Notes under the pieces: model-generated | Databases searched by the model: none | The model's input: only the letters and a program-made list of their open reading frames with translations | Told to the model about the DNA's origin: nothing | Part shown: positions 8,838 through 20,271 of the stretch, piece after piece | Numbering within the stretch: the stretch's first letter is position 1 | Layout of the letters: each line of letters starts with the position of its first letter | Position numbers and translations under genes: made by a program | NCBI GenBank assembly: GCA_017541025.1 | Contig: JAFXZY010000061.1 | Coordinates: 1-46,840, forward strand | DNA length: 46,840 nt | Direction of reading: 5' to 3' | Source of the DNA: Bacteroidaceae bacterium | GTDB taxonomy: Bacteria > Bacteroidota > Bacteroidia > Bacteroidales > Bacteroidaceae

Positions 8838-8927
8838 TTAGAATGCCAAGCAGGCTATATCTTTTTCACCAATACCATCAGTTATTTTAGCTACAAAAAG
8901 AACCACTGGGAACACCAATTTTTTCAT
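8838..8927 (-). CDS. Candidate 29-residue peptide or relic of a signal-peptide gene
   Basis: An ATG at 8927 opens MKKLVFPVVLFVAKITDGIG and nine more residues before TAA. The Lys-Lys start and hydrophobic stretch look like a secreted-peptide leader of the Bacteroidales small-peptide type. No promoter with both elements is visible, and the frame lies antisense between two plus-strand genes, so it may be a degraded gene start or chance. Confidence 0.25.
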   Translation of the reverse strand: MKKLVFPVVLFVAKITDGIGEKDIACLAF

Positions 8928-8952
8928 GTTTTTTGTTTTATTGTTTACAAAG

Positions 8953-8984
8953 TTGGGATAATTTCTCTATTTTCCTTATATTTG
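8953..8984 (+). promoter_or_regulatory. Promoter of the GH51-GH2-GH29 operon
   Basis: TATATTTG (8977-8984) matches the -7 consensus exactly; TTG at 8953-8955 approximates the -33 TTTG at the expected spacing. It lies 46 bp before the GH51 start codon. Confidence 0.65.
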
Positions 8985-9030
8985 CCCATAAATTTACATT
9001 GTAGTAATAGCAAAAGACGATAAACAAGAT

Positions 9031-11052
9031 ATGAAAAAAAGACTTTTTGTGTTTTCACTTGCAGTTACGTCTATCTTGACGGCAAGTGCTCAGTGTGTAA
9101 TGAATTTACAGACCAAGAAGATAGGGAGTGCTGTATCTCCAACCATGTACGGTCTGTTTTTTGAGGACATCAATTTCGCAGCCGACGGAGGATTGTATGC
9201 CGAAATGGTGAAAAACCGCTCGTTTGAATTCCCCAACGCATTCACAGGATGGGATGTTTCCGGCAAAGTGACGTTAAAGGAAGACGGCCCCTTTGAACGC
9301 AATCCACACTACGTACGCCTGGCTCCATCAGGTCATCGCGATAAACACACCATGATTGAAAACCACGGATTCTTCGGTATGGGCGTGAAGAGTGGTGAGG
9401 AGTACCGCTTCTCTATTTGGGCACGTGTGCCTGAAGGGGGAACGGCTAAACTATGGATAGACCTTGTGGACAACGCCACGATGAGAGACGATCAGAAACT
9501 TGGTAATGCCAGTGTGGAAGTAAGTGGTAAGGAGTGGAAGAAATATACAACCATAATCAAACCTAACAGGACATTCGCCAAAGCTCATCTGCGTGTATGG
9601 GGTGATGGCAAGGTGACAACTGACGTGGAACACGTGAGTTTGTTCCCAGTAAATACCTACAAGGGACGTGAGAACGGCTTGCGCCAAGACCTTGCGAAGG
9701 CACTGGAGGATATTCACCCTGGTGTATTCCGTTTTCCTGGCGGATGTATCGTTGAGGGTACGGACTTGCCAACCCGTTACCAATGGAAGAACACAACAGG
9801 TCCAGTAGAGAACCGCCCCTTGAACGAGAACCGTTGGCATTACACGTTCACAAACCGTTATTTCCCTGATTATTTCCAGAGTTACGGACTGGGATTCTTT
9901 GAGTTCTTCCAACTCTGCGAGGATATCAAGGCTGAGCCCCTGCCAGTACTGAGTGTAGGACTTGCCTGTCAGTTCCAGAACTCTGACGAACATGCTCATG
10001 CGGCTATGAACGAGTTACAGCCATACATAGATGACTGCCTGGACCTGATAGAATTTGCCAATGGACCTGCAACGTCCAAGTGGGGCAAGGTTCGTGCCGA
10101 CATGGGACATCCTGAACCGTTCAACATGAAGTATCTGGCCATCGGCAACGAACAATGGGATACACCATATTTCACGCGCCTGAAACCCTTTGTTGAAGCA
10201 GTCCGCGCACGCTATCCGGAAATAATGATTGTTGGCACTAGCGGTCCTGATTCCGAGGGTAAAATGTTTGAAAAAGGTTGGGAAGCAATGAGGGAACTTA
10301 AAGCCGACCTGGTGGATGAACATTTCTATCGTAATGAAAGTTTCTTTTTAGGAACAGCCGAAGGCAAGCAACGTTACGGAAACTGCGGTGCCCTACGATA
10401 TGACAGCTACAACCGAAAAGGTTCCAAGGTTTTTGCAGGAGAATATGCTTGCCATGGGGCAGGGAAAAAGTGGAACCATTATGAAACTTCACTATATGAA
10501 GCAGCCTTCATGACAGGTATAGAACGTAATGCCGACGTTGTGAAGATGGCTACCTATGCTCCACTGTTTGCCCACGTAGAGGGATGGCAATGGCGTCCCG
10601 ACCTAATCTGGTTCGACAATCTGCGCATGTTTAACAGTGTGAGTTACTATGTTCAGCAGATGTTTGCCATGAACAAGGGTACCAACGTACTAAAACTGAC
10701 TACTGGTGAGAAGCAAGTGCCTGTGGCTGGTCAGGAAAACATGAACGGACTGTTTGCTTCTTCAGTTTTCGATAGTACAACGAATGAAATCATCATCAAA
10801 GTAGTTAACACCTCCGAGACACTGCAGGGCATCACTATTAATTTGCTCGGCATGAACGGAGAACGTGTTGCCGAGACGCTGACGCTACATCATACAGGAT
10901 CAATGGATGATGAGAATACACTGGAACAACCTACCAAGATACAACCTGTTAGCAGTAGCCTGAAATGCGTTACCGAAGGCAGGAAACAGGAAACTGTTCT
11001 CAAAGACCAACTACCTCCTAAGTCGTTCCGCCTATACAAGGTGAAAAAATAA
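9031..11052 (+). CDS. GH51 alpha-L-arabinofuranosidase, exported (first copy)
   Basis: A 673-residue protein with a signal peptide (MKKRLFVFSLAVTSILTASA), so it acts outside the cytoplasm. The N-terminal segment GLFFEDINFAADGGLYAEMV is typical of Bacteroidales GH51 enzymes; a carbohydrate-binding-like beta domain follows (about residues 70-200). The acid/base is Glu374 in AIGNEQWD and the nucleophile Glu430 in VDEHFY. The family removes terminal alpha-L-arabinofuranose from arabinan, arabinoxylan or arabinogalactan side chains. It is the first gene of a plus-strand operon: the GH2 beta-galactosidase follows after 63 bp and GH29 11 bp after that. A related enzyme is encoded at 17584-19596 on the opposite strand; the two proteins share architecture but differ widely in sequence, so they are not a recent duplicate. 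Confidence 0.93.
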   Translation: MKKRLFVFSLAVTSILTASAQCVMNLQTKKIGSAVSPTMYGLFFEDINFAADGGLYAEMVKNRSFEFPNAFTGWDVSGKVTLKEDGPFERNPHYVRLAPSGHRDKHTMIENHGFFGMGVKSGEEYRFSIWARVPEGGTAKLWIDLVDNATMRDDQKLGNASVEVSGKEWKKYTTIIKPNRTFAKAHLRVWGDGKVTTDVEHVSLFPVNTYKGRENGLRQDLAKALEDIHPGVFRFPGGCIVEGTDLPTRYQWKNTTGPVENRPLNENRWHYTFTNRYFPDYFQSYGLGFFEFFQLCEDIKAEPLPVLSVGLACQFQNSDEHAHAAMNELQPYIDDCLDLIEFANGPATSKWGKVRADMGHPEPFNMKYLAIGNEQWDTPYFTRLKPFVEAVRARYPEIMIVGTSGPDSEGKMFEKGWEAMRELKADLVDEHFYRNESFFLGTAEGKQRYGNCGALRYDSYNRKGSKVFAGEYACHGAGKKWNHYETSLYEAAFMTGIERNADVVKMATYAPLFAHVEGWQWRPDLIWFDNLRMFNSVSYYVQQMFAMNKGTNVLKLTTGEKQVPVAGQENMNGLFASSVFDSTTNEIIIKVVNTSETLQGITINLLGMNGERVAETLTLHHTGSMDDENTLEQPTKIQPVSSSLKCVTEGRKQETVLKDQLPPKSFRLYKVKK

Positions 11053-11097
11053 CCACGGAGAATAATGAACTAAAACTGACTACCATACAAGAAATAA

Positions 11098-14253
<3,156 letters not shown>

Positions 14254-14264
14254 GAATATAAAGC

Positions 14265-15539
14265 TTGAAACTTATGAGAAAAAGAATATTCTGGCTCGTA
14301 GCATTTCTGGGCATAATACCATTTTCCATGTTCGGACAATATATGCCTACAGATGATAATCTACAGGCTCGAAAGGAGTTCGAAGGCTTCCGTTTCGGCA
14401 TATTCCTACATTGGGGCATATACAGCGAGTATGGACAGGGAGAATGGTATCTTAACAATGGAAAGCTGAAACAAGAAGAGTATCAGAAGGCAGCCTCATG
14501 CTTCTATCCCATACGGTTTCATGCCAAAGAGTGGGTACGGGCTTTCAAGGACTCCGGAGCTAAATACATTACGCTAACCTCACGCCATCACGATGGATTC
14601 TCAATGTGGAGAACCAAAGAAAGTCCCTACAATATTGTAGATGCCACACCTTTCCAACGCGATGTATTGGGTGAGTTAGCAGATGCATGCGAAGAAGAAG
14701 GCATCCGCTTTCACCTTTATTACTCTTTGCTCGACTGGATGCGGGAAGATTATCCCTTGGGCTCAACAGGTCATGATACAGGCAGAAATCTTCAGCCCAA
14801 CTATGACAGCTACTTCCAGTTCATGAAGAACCAGTTGCGCGAACTGCTTTGCGATTACAAAAACGTTGAAGGTCTATGGTTTGACGGTTATTGGGATCAC
14901 AGCCACGACGCTAAGCCTTTTGACTGGCGTATGACAGAGTTATATAACTATATACACAGCCTGAAGCCACGTTGTCTAATTGGTAACAACCACCACATAG
15001 CTACCATAGAGGGTGAGGATTTTCAGATGTTTGAGCGTGACCTGCCTGGTGAGAATACTGCGGGCTTCTCTCCTAACCAGACAGTATCGCAACTGCCATT
15101 GGAAATGTGCCAAACCATGAACGGGAACTGGGGCTACCATGTAGGCGACTTAAACTACAAATCGTCGCGTGAGCTTATCACCCTGCTTGTACGTGCTGCG
15201 TCCAAGGGTAGCAATCTGCTGCTGAACATAGGCCCTCAGCCCAATGGCGAGATACCTGCAGCAGCTTTAGACAGGCTGAAAGACATCGGTGTATGGATGC
15301 GTCAGCATGGCGAGAGCATTTATGGTACTACGCGAGGAGAGGAATATCCCTGGGGTGTAACCACGCGGAAGGGAGATGTTACCTATCTGCACATCCTGAA
15401 AGATACAGACGCCATTACCCTAACCTTGGATAAAAAGCCAATATTTGTCAGCGTTCCCTTTCAATATGACAATCGTCGCCATACGCTGAAAATACAAAAC
15501 ATCCAACAGTTTGATATCATTAGAGTAGAACTGAAATAA
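14265..15539 (+). CDS. GH29 alpha-L-fucosidase, exported
   Basis: 424 residues from 14265; the Met at 14274 (MRKRIFWLVAFLGIIPF) is an equally good signal-peptide start. FRFGIFLHWGIYSEYGQGEW and TSRHHDGFSMW are GH29 hallmarks, and the nucleophile is Asp207 in GLWFDGYWD. The family removes alpha-L-fucose by a retaining mechanism from host glycans or fucosylated plant xyloglucan and arabinogalactan. It starts 11 bp after the GH2 stop codon and ends 24 bp before a bidirectional terminator, so it is the last gene of the operon. Its company (arabinofuranosidase and beta-galactosidase) fits stepwise trimming of a branched side chain; which glycan cannot be decided from sequence alone. Confidence 0.93.
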   Translation: MKLMRKRIFWLVAFLGIIPFSMFGQYMPTDDNLQARKEFEGFRFGIFLHWGIYSEYGQGEWYLNNGKLKQEEYQKAASCFYPIRFHAKEWVRAFKDSGAKYITLTSRHHDGFSMWRTKESPYNIVDATPFQRDVLGELADACEEEGIRFHLYYSLLDWMREDYPLGSTGHDTGRNLQPNYDSYFQFMKNQLRELLCDYKNVEGLWFDGYWDHSHDAKPFDWRMTELYNYIHSLKPRCLIGNNHHIATIEGEDFQMFERDLPGENTAGFSPNQTVSQLPLEMCQTMNGNWGYHVGDLNYKSSRELITLLVRAASKGSNLLLNIGPQPNGEIPAAALDRLKDIGVWMRQHGESIYGTTRGEEYPWGVTTRKGDVTYLHILKDTDAITLTLDKKPIFVSVPFQYDNRRHTLKIQNIQQFDIIRVELK

Positions 15540-15563
15540 TAAGCATTCAGTTTCTTTCAAAAC

Positions 15564-15588
15564 AAAAGGCCTGTGTGACAGGCCTTTT
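15564..15588. terminator. Bidirectional terminator between GH29 and GH2
   Basis: AAAAGGCCTGT (15564-15574) and ACAGGCCTTTT (15578-15588) form a perfect 11-bp stem with a three-base loop. T runs on both strands allow termination of the converging operons. Confidence 0.92.
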
Positions 15589-15594
15589 GCTTTT

Positions 15595-17472
15595 CTATTT
15601 ACTTTCGTACCACTTTTTCAGCACATAGAAGGCTTTTTTCTTCTCTCCATTATCGCTGAATAGTCCCTTGCGGTTGTAGTAGTCTTGAACACCAGGGAGC
15701 ACACGGCGAGGCGAACGGAAGTCTTTCAGAATCCAAGGTGTTGTGCCTGCCAAACCTTCTATCTTATCAAGCATAGCACAGTTTTCTATGTAAAGGTTCT
15801 CTTGGAACTCTTCGGTCCAACGCTGGTTTTTGGGTCCATGCAGGCCGTAACGTGCACCACCGCCAAACTCACTGATAATGACTGGTTTATTGTAAGGTAT
15901 CTCCCACTTCATCTTAGGTGCATCGTTCACATCACGATACCAGCCAATGTACTGGTTGAAGCTTACCACATCCACATATTTATTCATATTGTCGTTCAGA
16001 CGGTTCACATAGTTCGAAGCACCTGTAACTTCCATTGCCATAGAAATCAGACGGGTATTGTCCAATGTGCGGGCATATTGGGCCAGATTGCCTAAGAAGG
16101 TATCACGCTCAGGCGAATGAGGCGTCTCATTGGCGATACTCCAGATGATGACATTGGCGCGGTTATGGTCTCGCGCAATCATATCTGTAAGCTGATTCTT
16201 GGCATTTTCATAGGTCTTGGGATTCTTCCAGGCTATGGTCCAGTAAACGGGAATCTCAGACCACACCAGAATACCCATCTTCTCTGCCTCACGCACCATC
16301 TCCTCGTGATGGGGATAATGTGCCAGACGAACGAAATTACACCCTAACTCCTTGGCCCATGAGAGCAAAGTACGAGCATCCTCAGCAGAATTGGCGCGAC
16401 CGCCGCCATTGGGCTTCTCGTTGTGTATGCTGATGCCTTTCAGGAAGATGGGCTGTCCGTTAAGAAGTATTTGCTTATCACGTGTCTCAATGGTTCGGAA
16501 GCCTATCTCATCGGTAACCAAATTACCTCCAACACTCAATTCAACGCGATAGAGTTTGGGATTCTCGGGCGACCAAAGCTGTAGTTTTTTGGATTGAACA
16601 TTGAACATTGAACATTGAACTTTTCCTTCGGCATCAGTGGTGAAAGTTTTCACTATTTTCAGCTCGGGAATGTAGAGGGTAACTTGCTGGCCTGCCTCTG
16701 CTTTGTTCAGTTTAGCGGAGAAAAAGATTTCACGTGTCTTCGGATTGGAGATGTTTTTGCCCTTGTTCACTAAGTTCCCCTCGCCCACGGGAGAGGGGTT
16801 AGGGGTGAGGCCGCAGTTATAATCTTCCAGATAAACAGCTGGTACTTTCACCAGCTTCACATCGCGCGTGATGCCGCCATAGTTCCACCAGTCGAAAATC
16901 TGAGTGGGCACATCCTCAGCATGACGCTTATTGTCCACCTTTACTATTACATTATTCTCACCATTCTTCAGCAAGTCGGTAACATCATAGTTGAAGGGGG
17001 TAAAACCACCTATGTGATGTCCTACATGCTGACCGTTCACATACACATGAGCATCGTAGTTCACAGCACCGAAGTAGAGCAAGCTACGTTTACTGTCTCT
17101 AAACTCTAAACTCTCCACTCTAAACTGTTTATAGAACCAAACGGTTCCTTCATAGAAAAACAGCTTCTCATCCTGTGTATTCCAGTCGGAAGGAATCTGC
17201 ATGGTGGGGGACTTGTCGAAGTCGTATTCTATCAGATCCTCAGGCTTCTGGGGTTTTGCGTTTTGGAAGAAGCCCCAACGGGTGGGATTCATGCGATAGT
17301 CGTAATATCCCTCTTCCTGTACATCAACAATGTAATTCCATGCACCGTTCAGCGACTGGCTCTCATAGCCCATCACATTCTGAATCAACGGCACATCCTT
17401 GTCTGCTGCCCATGCCGTCATCAGGCAGAAACAGGCAGCAAATAATGCAACAAATATTTTATATCTTTTCAT
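15595..17472 (-). CDS. GH2 beta-glucuronidase-like enzyme, exported
   Basis: I place the start at 17472 (MKRYKIFVALFAACFCLMTA, a signal peptide), giving 625 residues; upstream in-frame Met codons are translated from a tandem repeat. The protein has the GH2 sugar-binding, Ig-like and barrel domains. Acid/base Glu449 lies in IANETPHSP and nucleophile Glu535 in IISEFGGG. Near the end YYNRKGLF contains Asn600-x-Lys602, the N-x-K pair that binds the carboxylate in beta-glucuronidases, so glucuronidase (or galacturonidase) activity is more likely than galactosidase. Three repeat-derived inserts are visible: ESLEFRDSK, LTPNPSPVGEG and VQCSMFNVQS. The gene lies downstream of a GH51 gene, 111 bp away, and ends in TAG at a shared terminator. 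Confidence 0.88.
   Translation of the reverse strand: MKRYKIFVALFAACFCLMTAWAADKDVPLIQNVMGYESQSLNGAWNYIVDVQEEGYYDYRMNPTRWGFFQNAKPQKPEDLIEYDFDKSPTMQIPSDWNTQDEKLFFYEGTVWFYKQFRVESLEFRDSKRSLLYFGAVNYDAHVYVNGQHVGHHIGGFTPFNYDVTDLLKNGENNVIVKVDNKRHAEDVPTQIFDWWNYGGITRDVKLVKVPAVYLEDYNCGLTPNPSPVGEGNLVNKGKNISNPKTREIFFSAKLNKAEAGQQVTLYIPELKIVKTFTTDAEGKVQCSMFNVQSKKLQLWSPENPKLYRVELSVGGNLVTDEIGFRTIETRDKQILLNGQPIFLKGISIHNEKPNGGGRANSAEDARTLLSWAKELGCNFVRLAHYPHHEEMVREAEKMGILVWSEIPVYWTIAWKNPKTYENAKNQLTDMIARDHNRANVIIWSIANETPHSPERDTFLGNLAQYARTLDNTRLISMAMEVTGASNYVNRLNDNMNKYVDVVSFNQYIGWYRDVNDAPKMKWEIPYNKPVIISEFGGGARYGLHGPKNQRWTEEFQENLYIENCAMLDKIEGLAGTTPWILKDFRSPRRVLPGVQDYYNRKGLFSDNGEKKKAFYVLKKWYESK
16593..16622. repeat. 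ATTGAAC tandem repeat in the GH2 gene
   Basis: Four copies of the heptamer ATTGAAC; read on the minus strand as VQCSMFNVQS in frame. Confidence 0.88.
16777..16813. repeat. GC-rich palindromic repeat (GEG family) in the GH2 gene
   Basis: CCCCTC and GAGGGG arms around a GCCCACGGGA core, followed by TTAGGGGTGAGGC. Read on the minus strand as LTPNPSPVGEG in frame. Confidence 0.85.
17096..17128. repeat. CTCTAAA tandem repeat in the GH2 gene
   Basis: About four heptamer units (CTCTAAA, CTCTCCA) read on the minus strand as QFRVESLEFRDS in the N-terminal jelly-roll domain. Confidence 0.8.
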
Positions 17473-17482
17473 ATTCTTTTTA

Positions 17483-17585
17483 TTGAGCATTGAACATTGA
17501 GCATTGAGCATTGGTTTTCGTTTTCGTTAACGTTCCCGTTCTCGCCTCAGCGAGACTCATAACTTTCAACTTTCAACTTCATTTT
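17483..17585. repeat. Composite repeat block between GH51 and GH2
   Basis: The 111-bp spacer is nearly all repeat: four ATTGAGC/ATTGAAC heptamers (17483-17513), CGTT(A/C)(A/C)CGTT hexamers (17515-17540), a perfect TCTCGC-CTCA-GCGAGA hairpin (17540-17555) and ACTTTCA heptamers (17561-17580). The first array creates an in-frame Met upstream of the GH2 start. Confidence 0.8.
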
Positions 17586-19596
17586 AAATCTCATAAGTAA
17601 TCATCACCATCGAATAAGGTTGCAGATCAATGGCAAACTTCTTTTCCGCCTTGATAGTCTCTTTCTTGGGTGCAATAGGCTGCTGGTCGAAGTTGTTCTC
17701 ATCCTGAGGATTTCCTGCAAGAACTGTCTTTACAGCCGTTTCTTTCATACCTTTGAAACGAGAAAGGTCAATATTGGCTTTCTTGGCATCAGCTGAAGCG
17801 TTTACCAACTTCACAAACAACTGACGAGTCTTTACGTTGAGAACAACGCTCTGACCATAATGTACATTCTCCTGAGGCTGTACCACCTTGGCAGCATCAC
17901 CCTCGAAACGTACGCAGTTGCCGTAGAAATACTGGCCGGCACTTTGGCCGAATAGCTGCTGAACGTAATAGCTGCAAGTCAGGAATGGACGTTCGTTGTC
18001 GAAGTATATCAGGTCGGGGTTCCAATTCGTTGCATTTTTGCGTGCAAAAAGAGGAGCATAGCTGGTCATACAGACAATGTCTCCATTACGCTCCACATGA
18101 AGCAGGTACAGACCTTCTGCCAGTGCATCAATAAGTTTCTTATCCTTAGATGCATATTCGCCCAGATATACCTTAGTCTTACGGTTACGCGGATAATTGT
18201 CGTACTGACGCTTATTCAGGAAGTAAGTGTTGGGCTCATAATAATGTTCGTCGATAATGGGCATACCCAATTCGTCTGCCAGCTTCCAACCGTTCTCAAG
18301 GTCGGGATTGCCAGGATGAGAGCCAGGTCCGGCTGTACCAACAATCACGATTTCGGGATGAGCAGCTTTCACCTTATTATATATATAGGTAAAACGTTCG
18401 TTGAATTCCGGAGAGATTCTCTCTTCGTTGCCAAGTCCCAGATATTTCAGGTTAAAGGGTGCAGGGTGTCCGGCATCGGCACGCATCTTAGCCCACTTGT
18501 TTGTGGCAGGGTCACCGTTGGCCCACTCTATAAGATCAATGGCTTCGCTTACCCATTCGTCCATCTCGCTCATGGGTACTACATCCTGAGCCTGATTCTT
18601 CATACCCCAACCGCCGTTGGCACCTTGGCAGCTTACACCACAGGGCAGGATAGGCAGCGGCTGCATGCCCAGGTCTTCGCAGAACTGGAAATATTCATAG
18701 TATCCCAGACCCATACTCTGATGATAACCCCAGCAATTCTTTAGGCTCTTGCGTTGTTCCTTAGGTCCGATGGTCGTTTTCCAGCGGTATGTATCCCAGA
18801 AACCGTCACCGCCTCCATGAACCACACAACCGCCGGGGAAGCGCATGAATTTAGGATGAAGGTCAGCCAGCGCCTGTGCCAAATCTTTTCTCAGTCCGTG
18901 ACCCTTATAAGTATCCTCGGGCATAAGCGAAATCTCATCCATATCCATTGAACCTGTAGTCTCAGAAAGGATTTGCAGCACAGCATTCTTGCAGTCAGCA
19001 TCAGGCAATAGTTGGGCCTCGAATTTACGCCAGTCATTATTATCTACTTTAATGTATTTCTCAGCCAAGAGTTTGGGGCTCTTTCCCCACCCTTGCGGTT
19101 CAGCCAGTACTACGCGCACATTCTTGGCATCACCCTGCACATTACGCATAAAAGCCGAGAAGTTATATTTGGCACCTTTCTTAACAGAGAAACCGTCGAA
19201 ACCGTCGTTCTGCAGACCGATACCCGTCCAGCCGTCAAAATCATAGTAACGACCCACACGCTCAATATAGAGACGCATATAGGTTGGATTGTTGACATTC
19301 AGCGTATTGTCCATACGCGGTTCCATGCGTCCTAAAGAATGGCCAGGGCGCTGGAGGCGCCATGCAGTTCCTGGTCCCCAACCGTCTTTCTCTGTGGGGT
19401 TGAATTCAAAGGAGCCGTTCTGTACCAGTTCGGCATAAAGTCCGCCATCAGCGGCACTGCTGATGTCCTCAAAGAAGATGCCTATTAATTCATCACTGAT
19501 TAGTTTGCCTCCGGCAGGAGCCTTTATTGGCATCTGGGCATAAAGTCCCATGGTGGCTGCCAAGAAAGCAGCACTGAAAGTCATACGAAATGTCAT
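17584..19596 (-). CDS. GH51 alpha-L-arabinofuranosidase, exported (second copy)
   Basis: A 670-residue protein with signal peptide MTFRMTFSAAFLAATMGLYA. It shares with the first copy the opening IGIFFEDISSAADGGLYAEL, the KFMRFPGGCVVHGG segment and the active-site pair: acid/base Glu391 in LGNEER and nucleophile Glu450 in IIDEHYYEPN. It should release alpha-L-arabinofuranose. It is the first gene of a minus-strand pair with the GH2 beta-glucuronidase-like gene, a pairing that fits arabinogalactan or arabinoxylan side chains carrying both arabinose and (methyl)glucuronic acid; that is inference. Its promoter (19647-19677) is perfect and belongs to an extended upstream region shared with the GLUG protein gene at 34624. 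The upstream spacer is the longest gene-free stretch of the window. Confidence 0.93.
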   Translation of the reverse strand: MTFRMTFSAAFLAATMGLYAQMPIKAPAGGKLISDELIGIFFEDISSAADGGLYAELVQNGSFEFNPTEKDGWGPGTAWRLQRPGHSLGRMEPRMDNTLNVNNPTYMRLYIERVGRYYDFDGWTGIGLQNDGFDGFSVKKGAKYNFSAFMRNVQGDAKNVRVVLAEPQGWGKSPKLLAEKYIKVDNNDWRKFEAQLLPDADCKNAVLQILSETTGSMDMDEISLMPEDTYKGHGLRKDLAQALADLHPKFMRFPGGCVVHGGGDGFWDTYRWKTTIGPKEQRKSLKNCWGYHQSMGLGYYEYFQFCEDLGMQPLPILPCGVSCQGANGGWGMKNQAQDVVPMSEMDEWVSEAIDLIEWANGDPATNKWAKMRADAGHPAPFNLKYLGLGNEERISPEFNERFTYIYNKVKAAHPEIVIVGTAGPGSHPGNPDLENGWKLADELGMPIIDEHYYEPNTYFLNKRQYDNYPRNRKTKVYLGEYASKDKKLIDALAEGLYLLHVERNGDIVCMTSYAPLFARKNATNWNPDLIYFDNERPFLTCSYYVQQLFGQSAGQYFYGNCVRFEGDAAKVVQPQENVHYGQSVVLNVKTRQLFVKLVNASADAKKANIDLSRFKGMKETAVKTVLAGNPQDENNFDQQPIAPKKETIKAEKKFAIDLQPYSMVMITYEI

Positions 19597-19645
19597 AATA
19601 GTAGCATTATAAGTTATAGTTTATGTTAAATTGCGCAAAGTTTTT

Positions 19646-19711
19646 GCAAAAATACGAATAAGTGAGAACAATACAAAATAAAATAGAGTTTATTTTTATT
19701 GTCGATCGGAA
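19646..19711 (-). promoter_or_regulatory. GH51 promoter with extended conserved upstream region
   Basis: On the minus strand TTTG (19674-19677), exactly 19 bp, then TATTTTTG (19647-19654): a perfect Bacteroidales promoter, about 50 bp before the start codon. Without gaps, 54 of the 66 bases at 19646-19711 equal those at 34663-34728, including AT-rich blocks beyond the -33 element and a CGA-n-CGGAA block at the far end. Confidence 0.85.
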
Positions 19712-19855
19712 GTATACTTCAGTCGCTATCCGACTCCCACAATATAATCTTTAGGAATTAAAGGAAATTATTAATTATCAATTTACTCAAAACATGTAAT
19801 GAGTTAACTCACTACATACAGTCCATTTTTGGTTTATTCACCTTTGCGTCATCCT

Positions 19856-19978
19856 GATAATCTCCATGAGTCTTTCCCCTTATCTCCACGACTCATTCAG
19901 ATAGGACTTTTGGGGGGGTAAGGGATTATCTGGATGAGTCGTTCCCCTTATCTGAACAACTCATCCAGATAAGGGGAA
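19856..19978. repeat. Duplicated inverted-repeat element with overlapping hairpins
   Basis: Two units 68 bp apart. In the right unit TTATCTGGATGAGT (19926-19939) pairs perfectly with ACTCATCCAGATAA (19959-19972), and TTCCCCTTATCTG (19942-19954) pairs perfectly with CAGATAAGGGGAA (19966-19978). The two right arms overlap by seven bases, so both hairpins cannot form at once. The left unit (19856-19905) matches 35 of 41 core bases but its stems contain mismatches. Confidence 0.88.
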
Positions 19979-20100
19979 TGTCCTTTGTGAAGAGGCTTTA
20001 CGTTGCAAAAATATGAATTATTTTTTTTACGAACTGCAAAAAACAGAAATTTTTTCAATGGATGTCCACTAATAGCTATCTCTGCTAAGCAAAATTTTAT

Positions 20101-20130
20101 CAACGATAACGTTAACGTCAACGTCAACCC
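20101..20130. repeat. AACGTT/GTTAACG hexamer array
   Basis: Units AACGATAACGTTAACGTCAA form a six-base tandem array, also seen at 30250-30273 and in part at 17515-17540, all between genes. Confidence 0.75.
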
Positions 20131-20200
20131 TAAGTGCTTCGTTATTAGACTTTAGCTTTTGGTTGTTGGCTCAAACTTCTGTAAGATATATAGGTCCGAT

Positions 20201-20212
20201 TGGCTCGAGCCA
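20201..20212. repeat. TGGCTCGAGCCA palindrome
   Basis: A perfect 12-bp palindrome. The same sequence in two halves forms the arms of a hairpin at 34784-34811. Confidence 0.7.
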
Positions 20213-20271
20213 GTTTATTGAGACATTTGAAGAGTCTCTAGTTCGCTGTGCAAATTTGCGTATGAAATATG

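Noticed and set aside
9090-9999. Antisense ORFs inside the GH51 gene
   Set aside because: They are frame shadows of a gene with intact catalytic motifs; no signals precede them.
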